A DNA stretch of 6,025 nucleotides from Nitrospiraceae bacterium (GCA_003453735.1 DMNE01000006.1:4057-10081), one strand, 5' to 3'; counted from the first letter of the stretch, positions 1 to 6,025 are shown. The notes: generated by a model not told the origin, from the letters alone. Numbers and translations are program-made.

Positions 1-299
1 AGGGACTGCCGGGAGGAGGGAAGAGGAGAAGATCCAGCAGGTTGTTGTCTGCTACGGCAGAGTCTTAACGTCAAGAAAGGGAGTATTTTGCCCATCAGAG
101 AGAGCGGCTTAAGCGTCACTGTAAGGCGGAAGGCGATAAAGAGCCACAGGGATGTCTCGGAAATAGCATCCGGGGTAAACGAAACAGAGGAACGTCGAAA
201 ACGCTGCTTCAACATGGCGAAGCGGGCGAAGTAAGCAAAGTGGTTGTTGTATACGAAGACCGTCGTGCAAGGGTCGGCTATGAAAATCTGACGGGCGGC
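1..299. other. Stretch without a recognisable gene
   Basis: The first ~35 bases are strongly purine-rich. Frames are open for a while on both strands, for example 69-311 on the plus strand, but none has a convincing start, ribosome binding site or familiar protein motif. A weak stem (206-210 with 219-223) and a longer-range 5-bp pairing (260-264 with 290-294) suggest the RNA structure seen after 300 may begin here. No tRNA, rRNA or CRISPR repeat is visible. It may be decayed mobile-element sequence or the upstream half of a larger structured RNA. Confidence 0.3.
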
Positions 300-505
300 G
301 CCCTAAATTGAGGCTGCTCCCGGTACTTCACAGCAGGTGAAGTCGTGCGGTAGATCAGGACTGTTGCAGGGTGCGACACCCTGCGGCAACACCTGCGACT
401 GGTAGAGGTCTGAACTCATGCCTTTGGCAAGGGTATCCTTAGAAAGGAGAGTACTCAAACTTTAGCGCCTTAACTGATAAAACTCAGTTTTGTACAGTTT
501 GAGGA
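300..505 (+). ncRNA. Structured, hairpin-rich region upstream of the response regulator; candidate non-coding RNA or mobile-element end
   Basis: No protein gene is recognisable here, but inverted repeats are dense. A 7-bp stem pairs 325-331 with 337-343. A compound stem pairs 363-367 with 386-390 and 368-373 with 377-382 around a CGA loop. Smaller stems pair 419-422 with 426-429 and 436-440 with 444-448. An 8-bp repeat pairs 454-461 with 496-503 and encloses a 6-bp stem (472-477 with 484-489). The run of short stems ending near ACTCAAAC at 453-460 resembles the 3' part of TnpB-associated guide RNAs, but no tnpB coding sequence was recognised just upstream. It could equally be a long structured leader of the regulator gene, or part of a group II intron; the intron domain V signature was not found. 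The strand is assumed from the downstream gene. Confidence 0.3.
454..503 (+). promoter_or_regulatory. Nested inverted repeat in the leader of the response regulator gene
   Basis: CTCAAACT at 454-461 is perfectly repeated inverted at 496-503 (AGTTTGAG). Inside the loop, AACTGA at 472-477 pairs with TCAGTT at 484-489. The outer 3' arm ends six bases before the probable ribosome binding site AGGA (509-512), so a fold could affect translation of the regulator, or the repeat could bind a dimeric protein. No run of T follows, so it is not an intrinsic terminator. It could also mark the end of a mobile element. The role is an inference; the repeat itself is seen. Confidence 0.35.
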
Positions 506-517
506 ACCAGGAAAAGA

Positions 518-886
518 ATGACCCAACATAAGGTCATGATTATCGATGATGAGAAGATTGTGGGAGATATGGCTAGGATGTCGCTCGAGCAAGAGGGCTA
601 CCTTGTTGAGACCTTCTTAAGCGCAGAGCCAGCCCTCGCACGACTGAAGGAAGAGAAGTTCGATGTCGTTGTCACAGACCTGAAGATGAAAGGTATAGAC
701 GGGATGGAGGTGCTCAGGACGGTCAAAGGGTCTTATGCGGGAACAAAGGTCATCATGATTACCGCCTTTGCCAATCTTGATGCGGCTATCGAAGCGTTGA
801 GAGCCGACGTGCATGATTTTTTCCCTAAACCGGTGAAGATCAAGGAATTAAAGGCGTCTATCCAGCGCGCCCTGGATAAACCCTAG
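518..886 (+). CDS. Single-domain response regulator (CheY/NtrC-type receiver)
   Basis: A 122-residue protein made only of a receiver domain. The expected residues are present: acidic pair D10/D11 after the first beta strand, phospho-acceptor D54 (VVVTDLKMKGIDG), switch T82 (MITAF) and K104 followed by P105 in the FFPKP motif. There is no DNA-binding, enzymatic or ATPase output domain, so it must act through a partner protein, like CheY, Spo0F or DivK. The receiver style resembles the NtrC/AtoC type. The ATG has AGGA (509-512) five bases upstream. The stop is 40 bases before the dikinase-like gene, so the two may be co-transcribed. No histidine kinase gene is in view. Identity as a receiver is secure; the partner is not known. 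Confidence 0.95.
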   Translation: MTQHKVMIIDDEKIVGDMARMSLEQEGYLVETFLSAEPALARLKEEKFDVVVTDLKMKGIDGMEVLRTVKGSYAGTKVIMITAFANLDAAIEALRADVHDFFPKPVKIKELKASIQRALDKP

Positions 887-926
887 GGGAATTGCAGACA
901 GGATGAAATAGATCGATGCCTTTCGG

Positions 927-3512
927 ATGTCAATGAAAAACGCTGTCGACTTTCTGAAATCATGCATAAACAGGGTGATGCCTTCCAGAAGACATCCTGA
1001 CAGTCACGAGTCCTTCCGCGCTCTTTTTGATCGCTTCAAGGAAGTTCTGGAAGCCAATAACAAGTCGCTTGAAATCATCACGGATATGGGAGAGAAGTTC
1101 GGAGGAGACTACCTCTTCGACATTACCTATGTCAGGAATGCTTACACCGAACTCATACAGCAGATTGGACGGTCGATCCAGAGCTTTGATACGCTTACCC
1201 ATACCCGGTATCCGCAGCTGCGTGAGGCATTTGTCCGCATTGACAGACTGATTCAGCTGATGGTCTATAACGTGCCTTCAGTGCTGAGGGGAATGATTGT
1301 CTTCTTTGAAGACATCAGCCGGGACATGACCCGTGACGTGGGGGGAAAAAACGCTCATCTTTCAGAAGTCAAGAATTATCTAAAACTCAATGTTCCGGAT
1401 GGATTTGCCATTACGGCACTTGCCTTTGATGCATTCATGCGGCACAATGAGTTGTCGGACAAGATCAGTGCCCTGTCGAAAGGCCCCTTCGTTACAGATG
1501 AGGCGATCAGGGTATTGCAGGAATCGATAATGGGAGGGGATATTCCGCCCGAGCTCGACAGCGCTCTGAAGAAAGCTCTCGGTACGCTTCGGGAGAAAAG
1601 GGGCGATTGTTTTGTTGCTGTTCGAAGTAGCGCCGAAGAAGAAGACGGCGAGTTTTCGTTTGCAGGACAATTTGAGACTGTCCTCAATGTCCCCCTGAAA
1701 GACGATGCAATCGAAGATGCGTTTAAACGAGTAATTTCGAGCCTCTTTTCGGCGAAGGCGATCGCCTATCAGAGGCGCCTCGGCTATGCGATCGGTCAGA
1801 TGAGAATGGCCGTTGGATGCATGGTAATGGTTGATTCCGTTACCAGTGGAGTCATTTATTCGACAAATCCTGACGGAGATAGGGACACCCTTCTGATCAA
1901 CGCAACGTGGGGGCAGGGAAAGTCTGTTGTCGAAGGACAAGTCGACGCGGATCTCTATGTCGTAAAAAAAGGGAACTTTCCTCAGCTGGTGTACGCGAAA
2001 TACGGAAAGAAGCAATCCATGATCACTAACAGCGAGCAGGGAGGGATAACTGAAGTCAGAACCCCCTCTGAAATGGCTTCGAAACCATCCCTGACGCCGG
2101 AGCAGATAACAGAGCTTGCCAAGCAGGCGATGAGTATAGAGAAATACTTCGGAAGCCCTCGCGATATCGAATGGGCGAGCGGCAGAGACGGAAGCATTTA
2201 TATTCTTCAGTCTCGACCGCTGCCGATGTTGGATTCGAGGGAAACCGCGTGGCTGGCAGAAAGACCTACAGGTGATGAAGCATACCCTGTCTTGTTCAGG
2301 GACCAGGGCGTGGTCGTACAGAAGGGTGCAGGTGCGGGTAAGGTGTTCATCGTGAGGCAGGTGGATGAACTGGACACCGTTCCGAGAGGTGCTGTTCTGG
2401 TAGCACGGCATGATTCATCGCTTTTGGTGAGGGTTATGCCTTTTGTGTCTGCGATTATCACCGAAACCGGGACCCCTACGAGTCATATGGCAACACTGAG
2501 CAGGGAGCTAAAAGTTCCGACTATTGTCAATGCGGGTAATGTGACGCGGATCCTGAAACAGGAGGAGGAAGTCACTGTGTACGCAGGAGATGACAACACT
2601 GTGGGAGTATACAAAGGGATCGTCAGAGGAATACTCTCAAGGGCTCAGCAGGATTCTGCGAGGATGGAGAATATCTACGAATTTCGGAAGAAGCGGTATA
2701 TCCTGAGATATATCTCTCCTCTCAATCTTGTTGACCCGCTCATGGAAGAGTTTACGCCTGAGGGGTGCAAGACGATGCATGATATTCTCAGATTTATCCA
2801 TGAGAAGGCAGTTGCCGAGCTGGTGGAGAACGCTCGGAGGGAGGGCGAACGTTTAAGGGGATCAGGGAAGGTAATAAAACTGGACATCCCGATACCCACA
2901 GGTATCCTCGTAATGGATATGGGGGGTGGTCTTGACATACATCACGATGATAAGAAGGCAACTTTTCAACAGATCACTTCTGTGCCGCTCAAGGCGATAG
3001 TGAAGGGGATGATGCATCCTGGTGTCTGGCAATCCGAGGCGGTTTCTTTGGGAGTGAATGATTTTCTCTCCAGTATGATGAGGATGTCGGATATCGTTTC
3101 GGACAGCGAACGCTTCGCTGGCTATAACGTCGCGGTGATATCGAAAGAATATGTAAACCTGAGCCTCAGGTTCGGGTATCACTTCAATATGCTCGACTGC
3201 TACTGCGGCGAATTCGCGAGGAATAATCACATATATTTTCGTTTTGTCGGAGGCGCTACCGACATTACGAAGCGTTCAAGGCGGGTGGAACTCATCGCTA
3301 TGATTTTACGCGAATACGGTTTCAGCATCACGACGAAAGGAGACCTTATTGTCGCACGGCTTACCAATATCGAGCCCAAAGAAATGGAGGATATCCTTGA
3401 TCAAACAGGAAGGCTGATAGCCTTTACAAGACAATTGGATGCCTTACTCTGTGACGAACGTGCCGTTACCAATTATGCACAGAAATTCCTGAAGGGTGAG
3501 TATGAGTTTTAA
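927..3512 (+). CDS. PEP synthase/PPDK-like ATP-grasp and phosphohistidine protein with unassigned C-terminal region
   Basis: An 861-residue protein. Residues ~25-120 look helical and are unassigned. Residues ~130-435 match the PPDK/PEP-synthase ATP-binding domain: GGKNAHLSE at 139-147, RSSAEEEDG from R233, FAGQFET at 245-251, SGVIYSTNP at 307-315, WGQGKSVVEG at 328-337, DIEW at 413-416 and QSRP at 428-431. Residues ~460-560 form the PEP-utilising swivelling domain with catalytic H520 (TPTSHMATLSREL). In PpsA and PPDK a PEP/pyruvate TIM barrel follows; here it is absent. Instead ~280 residues without an assigned family carry MDMGGGLDIHH (663-673), GYHFNMLD (from 750) and FRFVGGATD (from 771). 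H520 could thus be phosphorylated from ATP, with an unknown acceptor. Rifampicin phosphotransferase shares the two domains but places the histidine domain last. The start is uncertain: ATGs at 927 and 933 both lack a strong ribosome binding site. A regulator gene lies 40 bases upstream. Confidence 0.85.
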   Translation: MSMKNAVDFLKSCINRVMPSRRHPDSHESFRALFDRFKEVLEANNKSLEIITDMGEKFGGDYLFDITYVRNAYTELIQQIGRSIQSFDTLTHTRYPQLREAFVRIDRLIQLMVYNVPSVLRGMIVFFEDISRDMTRDVGGKNAHLSEVKNYLKLNVPDGFAITALAFDAFMRHNELSDKISALSKGPFVTDEAIRVLQESIMGGDIPPELDSALKKALGTLREKRGDCFVAVRSSAEEEDGEFSFAGQFETVLNVPLKDDAIEDAFKRVISSLFSAKAIAYQRRLGYAIGQMRMAVGCMVMVDSVTSGVIYSTNPDGDRDTLLINATWGQGKSVVEGQVDADLYVVKKGNFPQLVYAKYGKKQSMITNSEQGGITEVRTPSEMASKPSLTPEQITELAKQAMSIEKYFGSPRDIEWASGRDGSIYILQSRPLPMLDSRETAWLAERPTGDEAYPVLFRDQGVVVQKGAGAGKVFIVRQVDELDTVPRGAVLVARHDSSLLVRVMPFVSAIITETGTPTSHMATLSRELKVPTIVNAGNVTRILKQEEEVTVYAGDDNTVGVYKGIVRGILSRAQQDSARMENIYEFRKKRYILRYISPLNLVDPLMEEFTPEGCKTMHDILRFIHEKAVAELVENARREGERLRGSGKVIKLDIPIPTGILVMDMGGGLDIHHDDKKATFQQITSVPLKAIVKGMMHPGVWQSEAVSLGVNDFLSSMMRMSDIVSDSERFAGYNVAVISKEYVNLSLRFGYHFNMLDCYCGEFARNNHIYFRFVGGATDITKRSRRVELIAMILREYGFSITTKGDLIVARLTNIEPKEMEDILDQTGRLIAFTRQLDALLCDERAVTNYAQKFLKGEYEF

Positions 3513-3693
3513 AGTCCCCTCTGCGAAAAGAACAGGTGCTTCATCCAAGAACGCTCGGTTCTTATCGGGAATTTTGGAACGAGCTTTTCTTCGATCTGAC
3601 TTGCTACGCAAGAAAGAGTTTCTTGAGGAGACAATCTTGGTCCATCCTATTCGTAAAATCACTGTTGCTGATGGTATACTGAGAGAGTCGTAA
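3502..3693 (+). CDS. Small basic hypothetical protein (63 aa)
   Basis: I do not recognise the sequence. The ATG at 3502 overlaps the last 11 bases of the dikinase-like gene and has GAAGG (3491-3495) six bases upstream. An in-frame GTG at 3496 is possible but sits directly on that site. The product is rich in Lys and Arg, has no membrane segment or signal peptide, and ends with a stop 13 bases before the CTG of the tatA-like gene. The neat fit between neighbours and the well-placed ribosome binding site favour a real, translationally coupled gene. Against it, the frame is short, no motif is visible, and a 7-bp inverted repeat (3609-3615 with 3619-3625) and a possible promoter lie inside it. 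Confidence 0.45.
   Translation: MSFKVPSAKRTGASSKNARFLSGILERAFLRSDLLRKKEFLEETILVHPIRKITVADGILRES
3672..3680 (+). promoter_or_regulatory. Possible extended -10 promoter element before tatA
   Basis: TGGTATACT matches the extended -10 pattern TGnTATAAT with one mismatch. It lies 26 bases before the CTG of the tatA-like gene, which would give a short leader containing the GAGG ribosome binding site. No good -35 box is seen at 17 bases spacing, which extended -10 promoters may tolerate. It lies inside the end of the small hypothetical ORF, so read-through from the dikinase-like gene is an alternative source of transcript. Confidence 0.25.
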
Positions 3694-3706
3694 CGACGAG
3701 GTCATT

Positions 3707-3910
3707 CTGTTTGGACTTGGGTTACCCGAGGTGATAGCTATCTTTGATCATTGCCCTTGTGGTCTTCGGACCGAACAAACTGGCGCGTCTTGGGAAAAGT
3801 TTTGGAGAGGCGATCAGGGGACTCAAGAAAGTGCTGAAAAAAATCCTGCAAAAGAGCAGGAGAAAAGGAAGCGTCATAGCTATCCTCAATGTCAAGACTC
3901 CTGCTTCTGA
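3707..3910 (+). pseudogene. tatA: tatA-like twin-arginine translocase subunit with non-ATG start and two compensating frame changes
   Basis: TatA forms the pore of the Tat pathway, which exports folded proteins across the inner membrane. Starting at CTG 3707 the frame reads LFGLGLPEVIAI, the TatA N-terminus. At the TTT of 3743-3745 it must move forward one base to continue as LIIALVVFGPNKLARLGKSF, the membrane helix, FGP hinge and amphipathic helix, and then GEAIRGLKK. At the A7 run (3837-3843) it must slip back one base to give NPAKEQEKRK, a typical charged TatA tail, with the stop at 3908-3910. The two shifts cancel, so the original frame is restored. GAGG (3698-3701) lies five bases before CTG, exactly where an ATG is expected; ATT at 3704 is the other candidate. 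The rebuilt 3' end overlaps the glycosyltransferase start by 22 bases. It may be a decaying gene, homopolymer sequencing errors or recoding. Family identity is strong; its functional state is unknown. Confidence 0.75.
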
Positions 3911-5451
3911 TAATCACTCTTACGGTTTTTTTGTCCTTTTTCAGGCTCGGCTCTGTAACACTCTTTGATGTTGACGAGGCCGTCTTTGCGACAGCCACCA
4001 AGGAGATGGTTCAAAGCGGAAACTGGATAACGCCAACCTATAATGGTAAGAACCGTTACGACAAGCCAATACTCTTTTACTGGTTGATGGCTATCCCGTA
4101 TAAGATTTTTGGCATCAATGAGTTCTCTGCGAGGGTTCCTTCAGCGGTTGCTGCTTCTTTGCTTGTCCCCGCCCTCTTCTTGTTTATCCGCCGTTTTGAA
4201 AACGAAGAAAAAGCCTTGTATGCTACACTTTCATTCACCCTGTCCATATATTTCCTCCTTTACTCGCACGCTGCCGTGACAGATATGACATTGACGCTGT
4301 TTATAACGCTTTCTCTGATATGTTTCTACCTCTCCGTAATCGAGGAAAAATCCGGCAGGATCAATTGGTATATTTATGGGTTTTACCTATTTTCGGCCCT
4401 GGCGTTTCTGACAAAGGGATTGATAGGCATGGTGTTCCCTTTCGCTATTGCCCTCATATATCTCTTCATAACCGAAGGGCTGAGGGGCATTCAGAAAGCT
4501 ATTAGCCTGAAGGGGGCAGTTCTTTTCGTGGTCGTATCGGCACCCTGGTATGTTATTGAGTTCATGATTAACGGAAATGAATTTGTCCAGCAGTTTTTCA
4601 TAAAACACCATTTCATACGGTATACAGAAGTGATATCGGGCCATACGGGGCCTTTGTACTACTATATTCCCGTGTTGATTGGCGGCCTGTTTCCGTGGGT
4701 TGCTTTTTTGCCCGCAGGCATACGGAGTGTTTTTCGGGGGAAGGAGAGACTCGGTTTGTTTGCCTTTATATGGATGGTGGTTGTCATTGTCTTTTTCTCA
4801 TTATCGACAACCAAACTGCCCAATTATATTTTGCCTGCAATACCGGCGACGTCAATACTTATTTCCTTCGGTATGGATGCCCAGGATAGGTGGATTCGGC
4901 ATGCAAATGTTTTCATAGCATTTGTTACTCTGTGTATAGGTTTAGCGTTCTTAGTTTCGAAAAAATATCTGCTGGAATTCGGACTTCAGAATGCCCATTG
5001 GATAATCCCCTTTGGGGTGGTAATGCTTGTGGCGTCGGTACTGAGATTGTATGCTGCTTTCAGGAAGAAGACCTTTTATGGTCTTCTCTCAGCTCTGACC
5101 GGTGCCTTCCTATTGGTGCTTTCCATCGAGGCATTTCCTGCTGCAAACGCCTATCTTCAGGGCACGCTCTATAGATACAGCTTGTGCGCACGGGAAAGGC
5201 TGGGGGACGATGAACCATTAATTACCTATGGCCTAAACAATCCCAGTATCGTCTTCTATTCAGGACATAAGGTTATCGAGGCGGGAAGCAAGGACGAGTT
5301 GGCAACATTGTTGAAAAATGAAGCACACGCTCTTGTTATTACAAGAGCAGGAGATATCGACAGTGCAAAGGATGCGGGATTAAAGGTCGTAGCGGACGAT
5401 GGGAGGTTTGCCATGCTTGAGAGGGGAAGCGGGATTGCGGCGAAGAGATGA
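3889..5451 (+). CDS. Multi-pass GT39/ArnT-like membrane glycosyltransferase
   Basis: A 520-residue inner-membrane protein with roughly 11-13 hydrophobic segments, the first at residues ~4-20, and a soluble C-terminal part from about 417. The first periplasmic loop has the hallmark acidic motif of the GT-C fold, FDVDEAVFATATKEM (D27, D29, E30), then GNWITPTYNGK and YDKPILFYW, the counterpart of the ArnT EKP motif. Such enzymes move a sugar from a polyprenyl-phosphate carrier onto lipid A, protein or another surface acceptor on the periplasmic side; donor and acceptor cannot be read from the sequence. The ATG is the first possible start after an in-frame TAG at 3877. The nearest purine-rich site, AAGGA at 3865-3869, is 19 bases away, so translation may depend on coupling to the overlapping tatA reading. 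Length and C-terminus look complete. The TnpB remnant begins directly downstream. Confidence 0.9.
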   Translation: MSRLLLLIITLTVFLSFFRLGSVTLFDVDEAVFATATKEMVQSGNWITPTYNGKNRYDKPILFYWLMAIPYKIFGINEFSARVPSAVAASLLVPALFLFIRRFENEEKALYATLSFTLSIYFLLYSHAAVTDMTLTLFITLSLICFYLSVIEEKSGRINWYIYGFYLFSALAFLTKGLIGMVFPFAIALIYLFITEGLRGIQKAISLKGAVLFVVVSAPWYVIEFMINGNEFVQQFFIKHHFIRYTEVISGHTGPLYYYIPVLIGGLFPWVAFLPAGIRSVFRGKERLGLFAFIWMVVVIVFFSLSTTKLPNYILPAIPATSILISFGMDAQDRWIRHANVFIAFVTLCIGLAFLVSKKYLLEFGLQNAHWIIPFGVVMLVASVLRLYAAFRKKTFYGLLSALTGAFLLVLSIEAFPAANAYLQGTLYRYSLCARERLGDDEPLITYGLNNPSIVFYSGHKVIEAGSKDELATLLKNEAHALVITRAGDIDSAKDAGLKVVADDGRFAMLERGSGIAAKR

Positions 5452-5461
5452 GATCCTGTTC

Positions 5462-5800
5462 ATGAGGAAGCGAAAACGTGACTTGTCTTGTTTTGAAATC
5501 AGAGGCGCCGCATTCTCCATCCTAGGCAGGATGCCGATGTGCAACAGCGACCTCAGCGCCTCATACAATATCGGCGCACGATACTGGATAAGAGAGTATT
5601 CAAAAAGCCTCTGCAGAAAGGCAGGGGTTGTGCAGGCAGACAAAAGCTCTCCCTGTGCGGCGAGACATCAGCAGGTATTGGCTTCGCTCAATAGCCTGCT
5701 GCAGTCTGTCCCCCACGGGGACTCTACTTCGCCAGTGCCCTATCCAAGTCAGTGCCGTTCGCAAAAGGAAACCGCCATCAAAACTGCAACAGCAGTTTGA
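5462..5800 (+). pseudogene. tnpB: C-terminal remnant of a TnpB RNA-guided nuclease (IS200/IS605 family)
   Basis: The frame carries [20 protein letters not shown], the RuvC-III signature of TnpB (Asp at 5549-5551), then [19 protein letters not shown], which matches the conserved tail seen after it in this TnpB clade. The last ~30 residues ([17 protein letters not shown]) also look like a TnpB tail, ending at 5798-5800. The first ~300 residues, including the RuvC-I and -II segments, are missing, and the zinc-finger cysteines that should precede the signature are largely gone. The protein cannot be active. The frame stays open upstream to 5399 inside the glycosyltransferase, but that part is a shadow. 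No tnpA is visible. The intact family uses a guide RNA transcribed from the 3' end of the gene and the element's right end. Confidence 0.8.
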
Positions 5801-5803
5801 TGG
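5775..5803 (+). repeat. Strong hairpin at the 3' end of the tnpB remnant, possible reRNA/right-end structure
   Basis: CCATCAAAACTGC (5775-5787) pairs with GCAGTTTGATGG (5792-5803) as 12 base pairs with one bulged A and the loop AACA. It spans the tnpB stop codon. In IS200/IS605 elements the tnpB 3' end and the adjacent right end encode the guide RNA and contain hairpins bound by TnpA, so this is plausibly that structure. No T run follows (TCGGAGG), which argues against an intrinsic terminator. The exact right end of the element cannot be fixed from the sequence alone. Confidence 0.5.
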
Positions 5804-5837
5804 TCGGAGGATGTCATGGAGCAGTGATATAGCCGTG

Positions 5838-6025
5838 ATGATGGAAGATGAGCAGCTGACCAAGGTCCGTAATCGCCGCACCCACATGGCGAATGAACGG
5901 ACGTTCCTCGCTTGGATAAGAACGAGCATCGCGATTATGGCCTTTGGCTTCGTCGTGGAGCGGTTTGCGCTTTTTCTCAGGCAGCTCGCCTTTCTCCTAG
6001 GAAAAGAAACCGTCATGCCGTCAAG
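5838..6025 (+). CDS. DUF202/YidH-family membrane protein, 3' end outside the window
   Basis: The frame reads [18 protein letters not shown], then [20 protein letters not shown], the hallmark DUF202 opening: a charged N-terminus, the (L/M)ANERTFLAW(I/L)RT motif and a first membrane helix. The family consists of small inner-membrane proteins of unknown function, usually ~100-130 residues with three helices; here about 60 residues are visible before the window ends. The start is uncertain: ATG 5838 or 5841 gives the usual N-terminal length but lacks a near ribosome binding site; ATG 5811 is in frame but directly abuts GGAGG (5806-5810); ATG 5886 would cut the motif. GGAGG is instead well placed for an out-of-frame ATG at 5816 that stops after three codons. 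The gene starts just after the tnpB hairpin, so its upstream region has probably been replaced by element DNA. Confidence 0.85.
   Translation, partial: MMEDEQLTKVRNRRTHMANERTFLAWIRTSIAIMAFGFVVERFALFLRQLAFLLGKETVMPS

Noticed and set aside
1..460. Group II intron fragment
   Set aside because: A short GGCAAGGGTATCC stretch and a GTGCGACACC stretch resemble intron motifs, but no domain V signature or reverse transcriptase is present, so there is not enough to call it.
1380..2411. Long antisense open frame (343 codons) inside the dikinase-like gene
   Set aside because: It is the shadow of a gene with clear family motifs on the plus strand, and its translation shows no recognisable domain.
3609..3625. 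Hairpin CAAGAAA/TTTCTTG as a terminator before tatA
   Set aside because: The stem is AT-rich with a 3-base loop and no T run after it; it may be chance within the small ORF.
3740..3750. RF2-style programmed +1 frameshift (CTT TGA) in tatA
   Set aside because: The CTT TGA string is present but not in the tatA reading frame, so ribosomes would not meet the stop there.
3744..3968. Separate 74-codon ORF starting at TTG
   Set aside because: Its first ~32 codons are the middle of the tatA-like protein and the rest is out-of-frame sequence overlapping the glycosyltransferase; it is better explained as a tatA segment between two frame changes.
5399..5800. An intact 133-residue protein starting inside the glycosyltransferase
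   Set aside because: TnpB similarity starts only after the glycosyltransferase ends; the first ~21 codons are an overlap artefact and the nuclease core is missing.
5775..5803. Intrinsic terminator for the glycosyltransferase
   Set aside because: The hairpin is strong but is followed by TCGGAGG and not a T run, and it lies inside tnpB-derived sequence.
5600..6016. Antisense 138-codon open frame
   Set aside because: It is antisense to the tnpB tail and to the clear DUF202 motif, with no recognisable features.

Overview
The window is bacterial, with mid-range GC by eye, and every supported gene lies on the plus strand. No marker fixes the lineage. The gene styles (a lone receiver domain, a dikinase-like protein without the PEP-binding barrel, TatA, a GT39-type membrane glycosyltransferase, a YidH/DUF202 protein) recall free-living Gram-negative anaerobes such as Nitrospirota or Desulfobacterota, but this is an inference.

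Layout. Positions 1-517 hold no recognisable protein gene. The part from about 300 to 505 is rich in perfect hairpins and looks like a structured RNA or the end of a mobile element. A single-domain response regulator (518-886) follows. Forty bases later comes an 861-residue protein (927-3512) that joins a PEP-synthase/PPDK-type ATP-grasp domain and a phosphohistidine swivelling domain to an unassigned C-terminal region. A 63-residue hypothetical ORF (3502-3693) overlaps its end. Next is a tatA-like gene (3707-3910) with a CTG in place of ATG and two opposite one-base frame changes. Its rebuilt 3' end overlaps the start of a multi-pass GT39/ArnT-like glycosyltransferase (3889-5451).

Directly after the glycosyltransferase is the C-terminal scrap of a TnpB (IS200/IS605 family) nuclease (about 5462-5800). 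It ends in a strong hairpin that may be what remains of its guide-RNA (reRNA/omegaRNA) region. A DUF202/YidH-type membrane protein begins right after it and runs off the window.

How the parts may work together. The response regulator and the dikinase-like protein are close enough to be one transcription unit, which suggests a phosphotransfer module with an unknown target. The tight spacing from the dikinase-like gene through the small ORF and tatA to the glycosyltransferase would allow co-transcription, although a possible internal promoter lies before tatA. The two most interesting items are the regulator/dikinase-like pair with its unassigned C-terminal region and the broken or recoded tatA.
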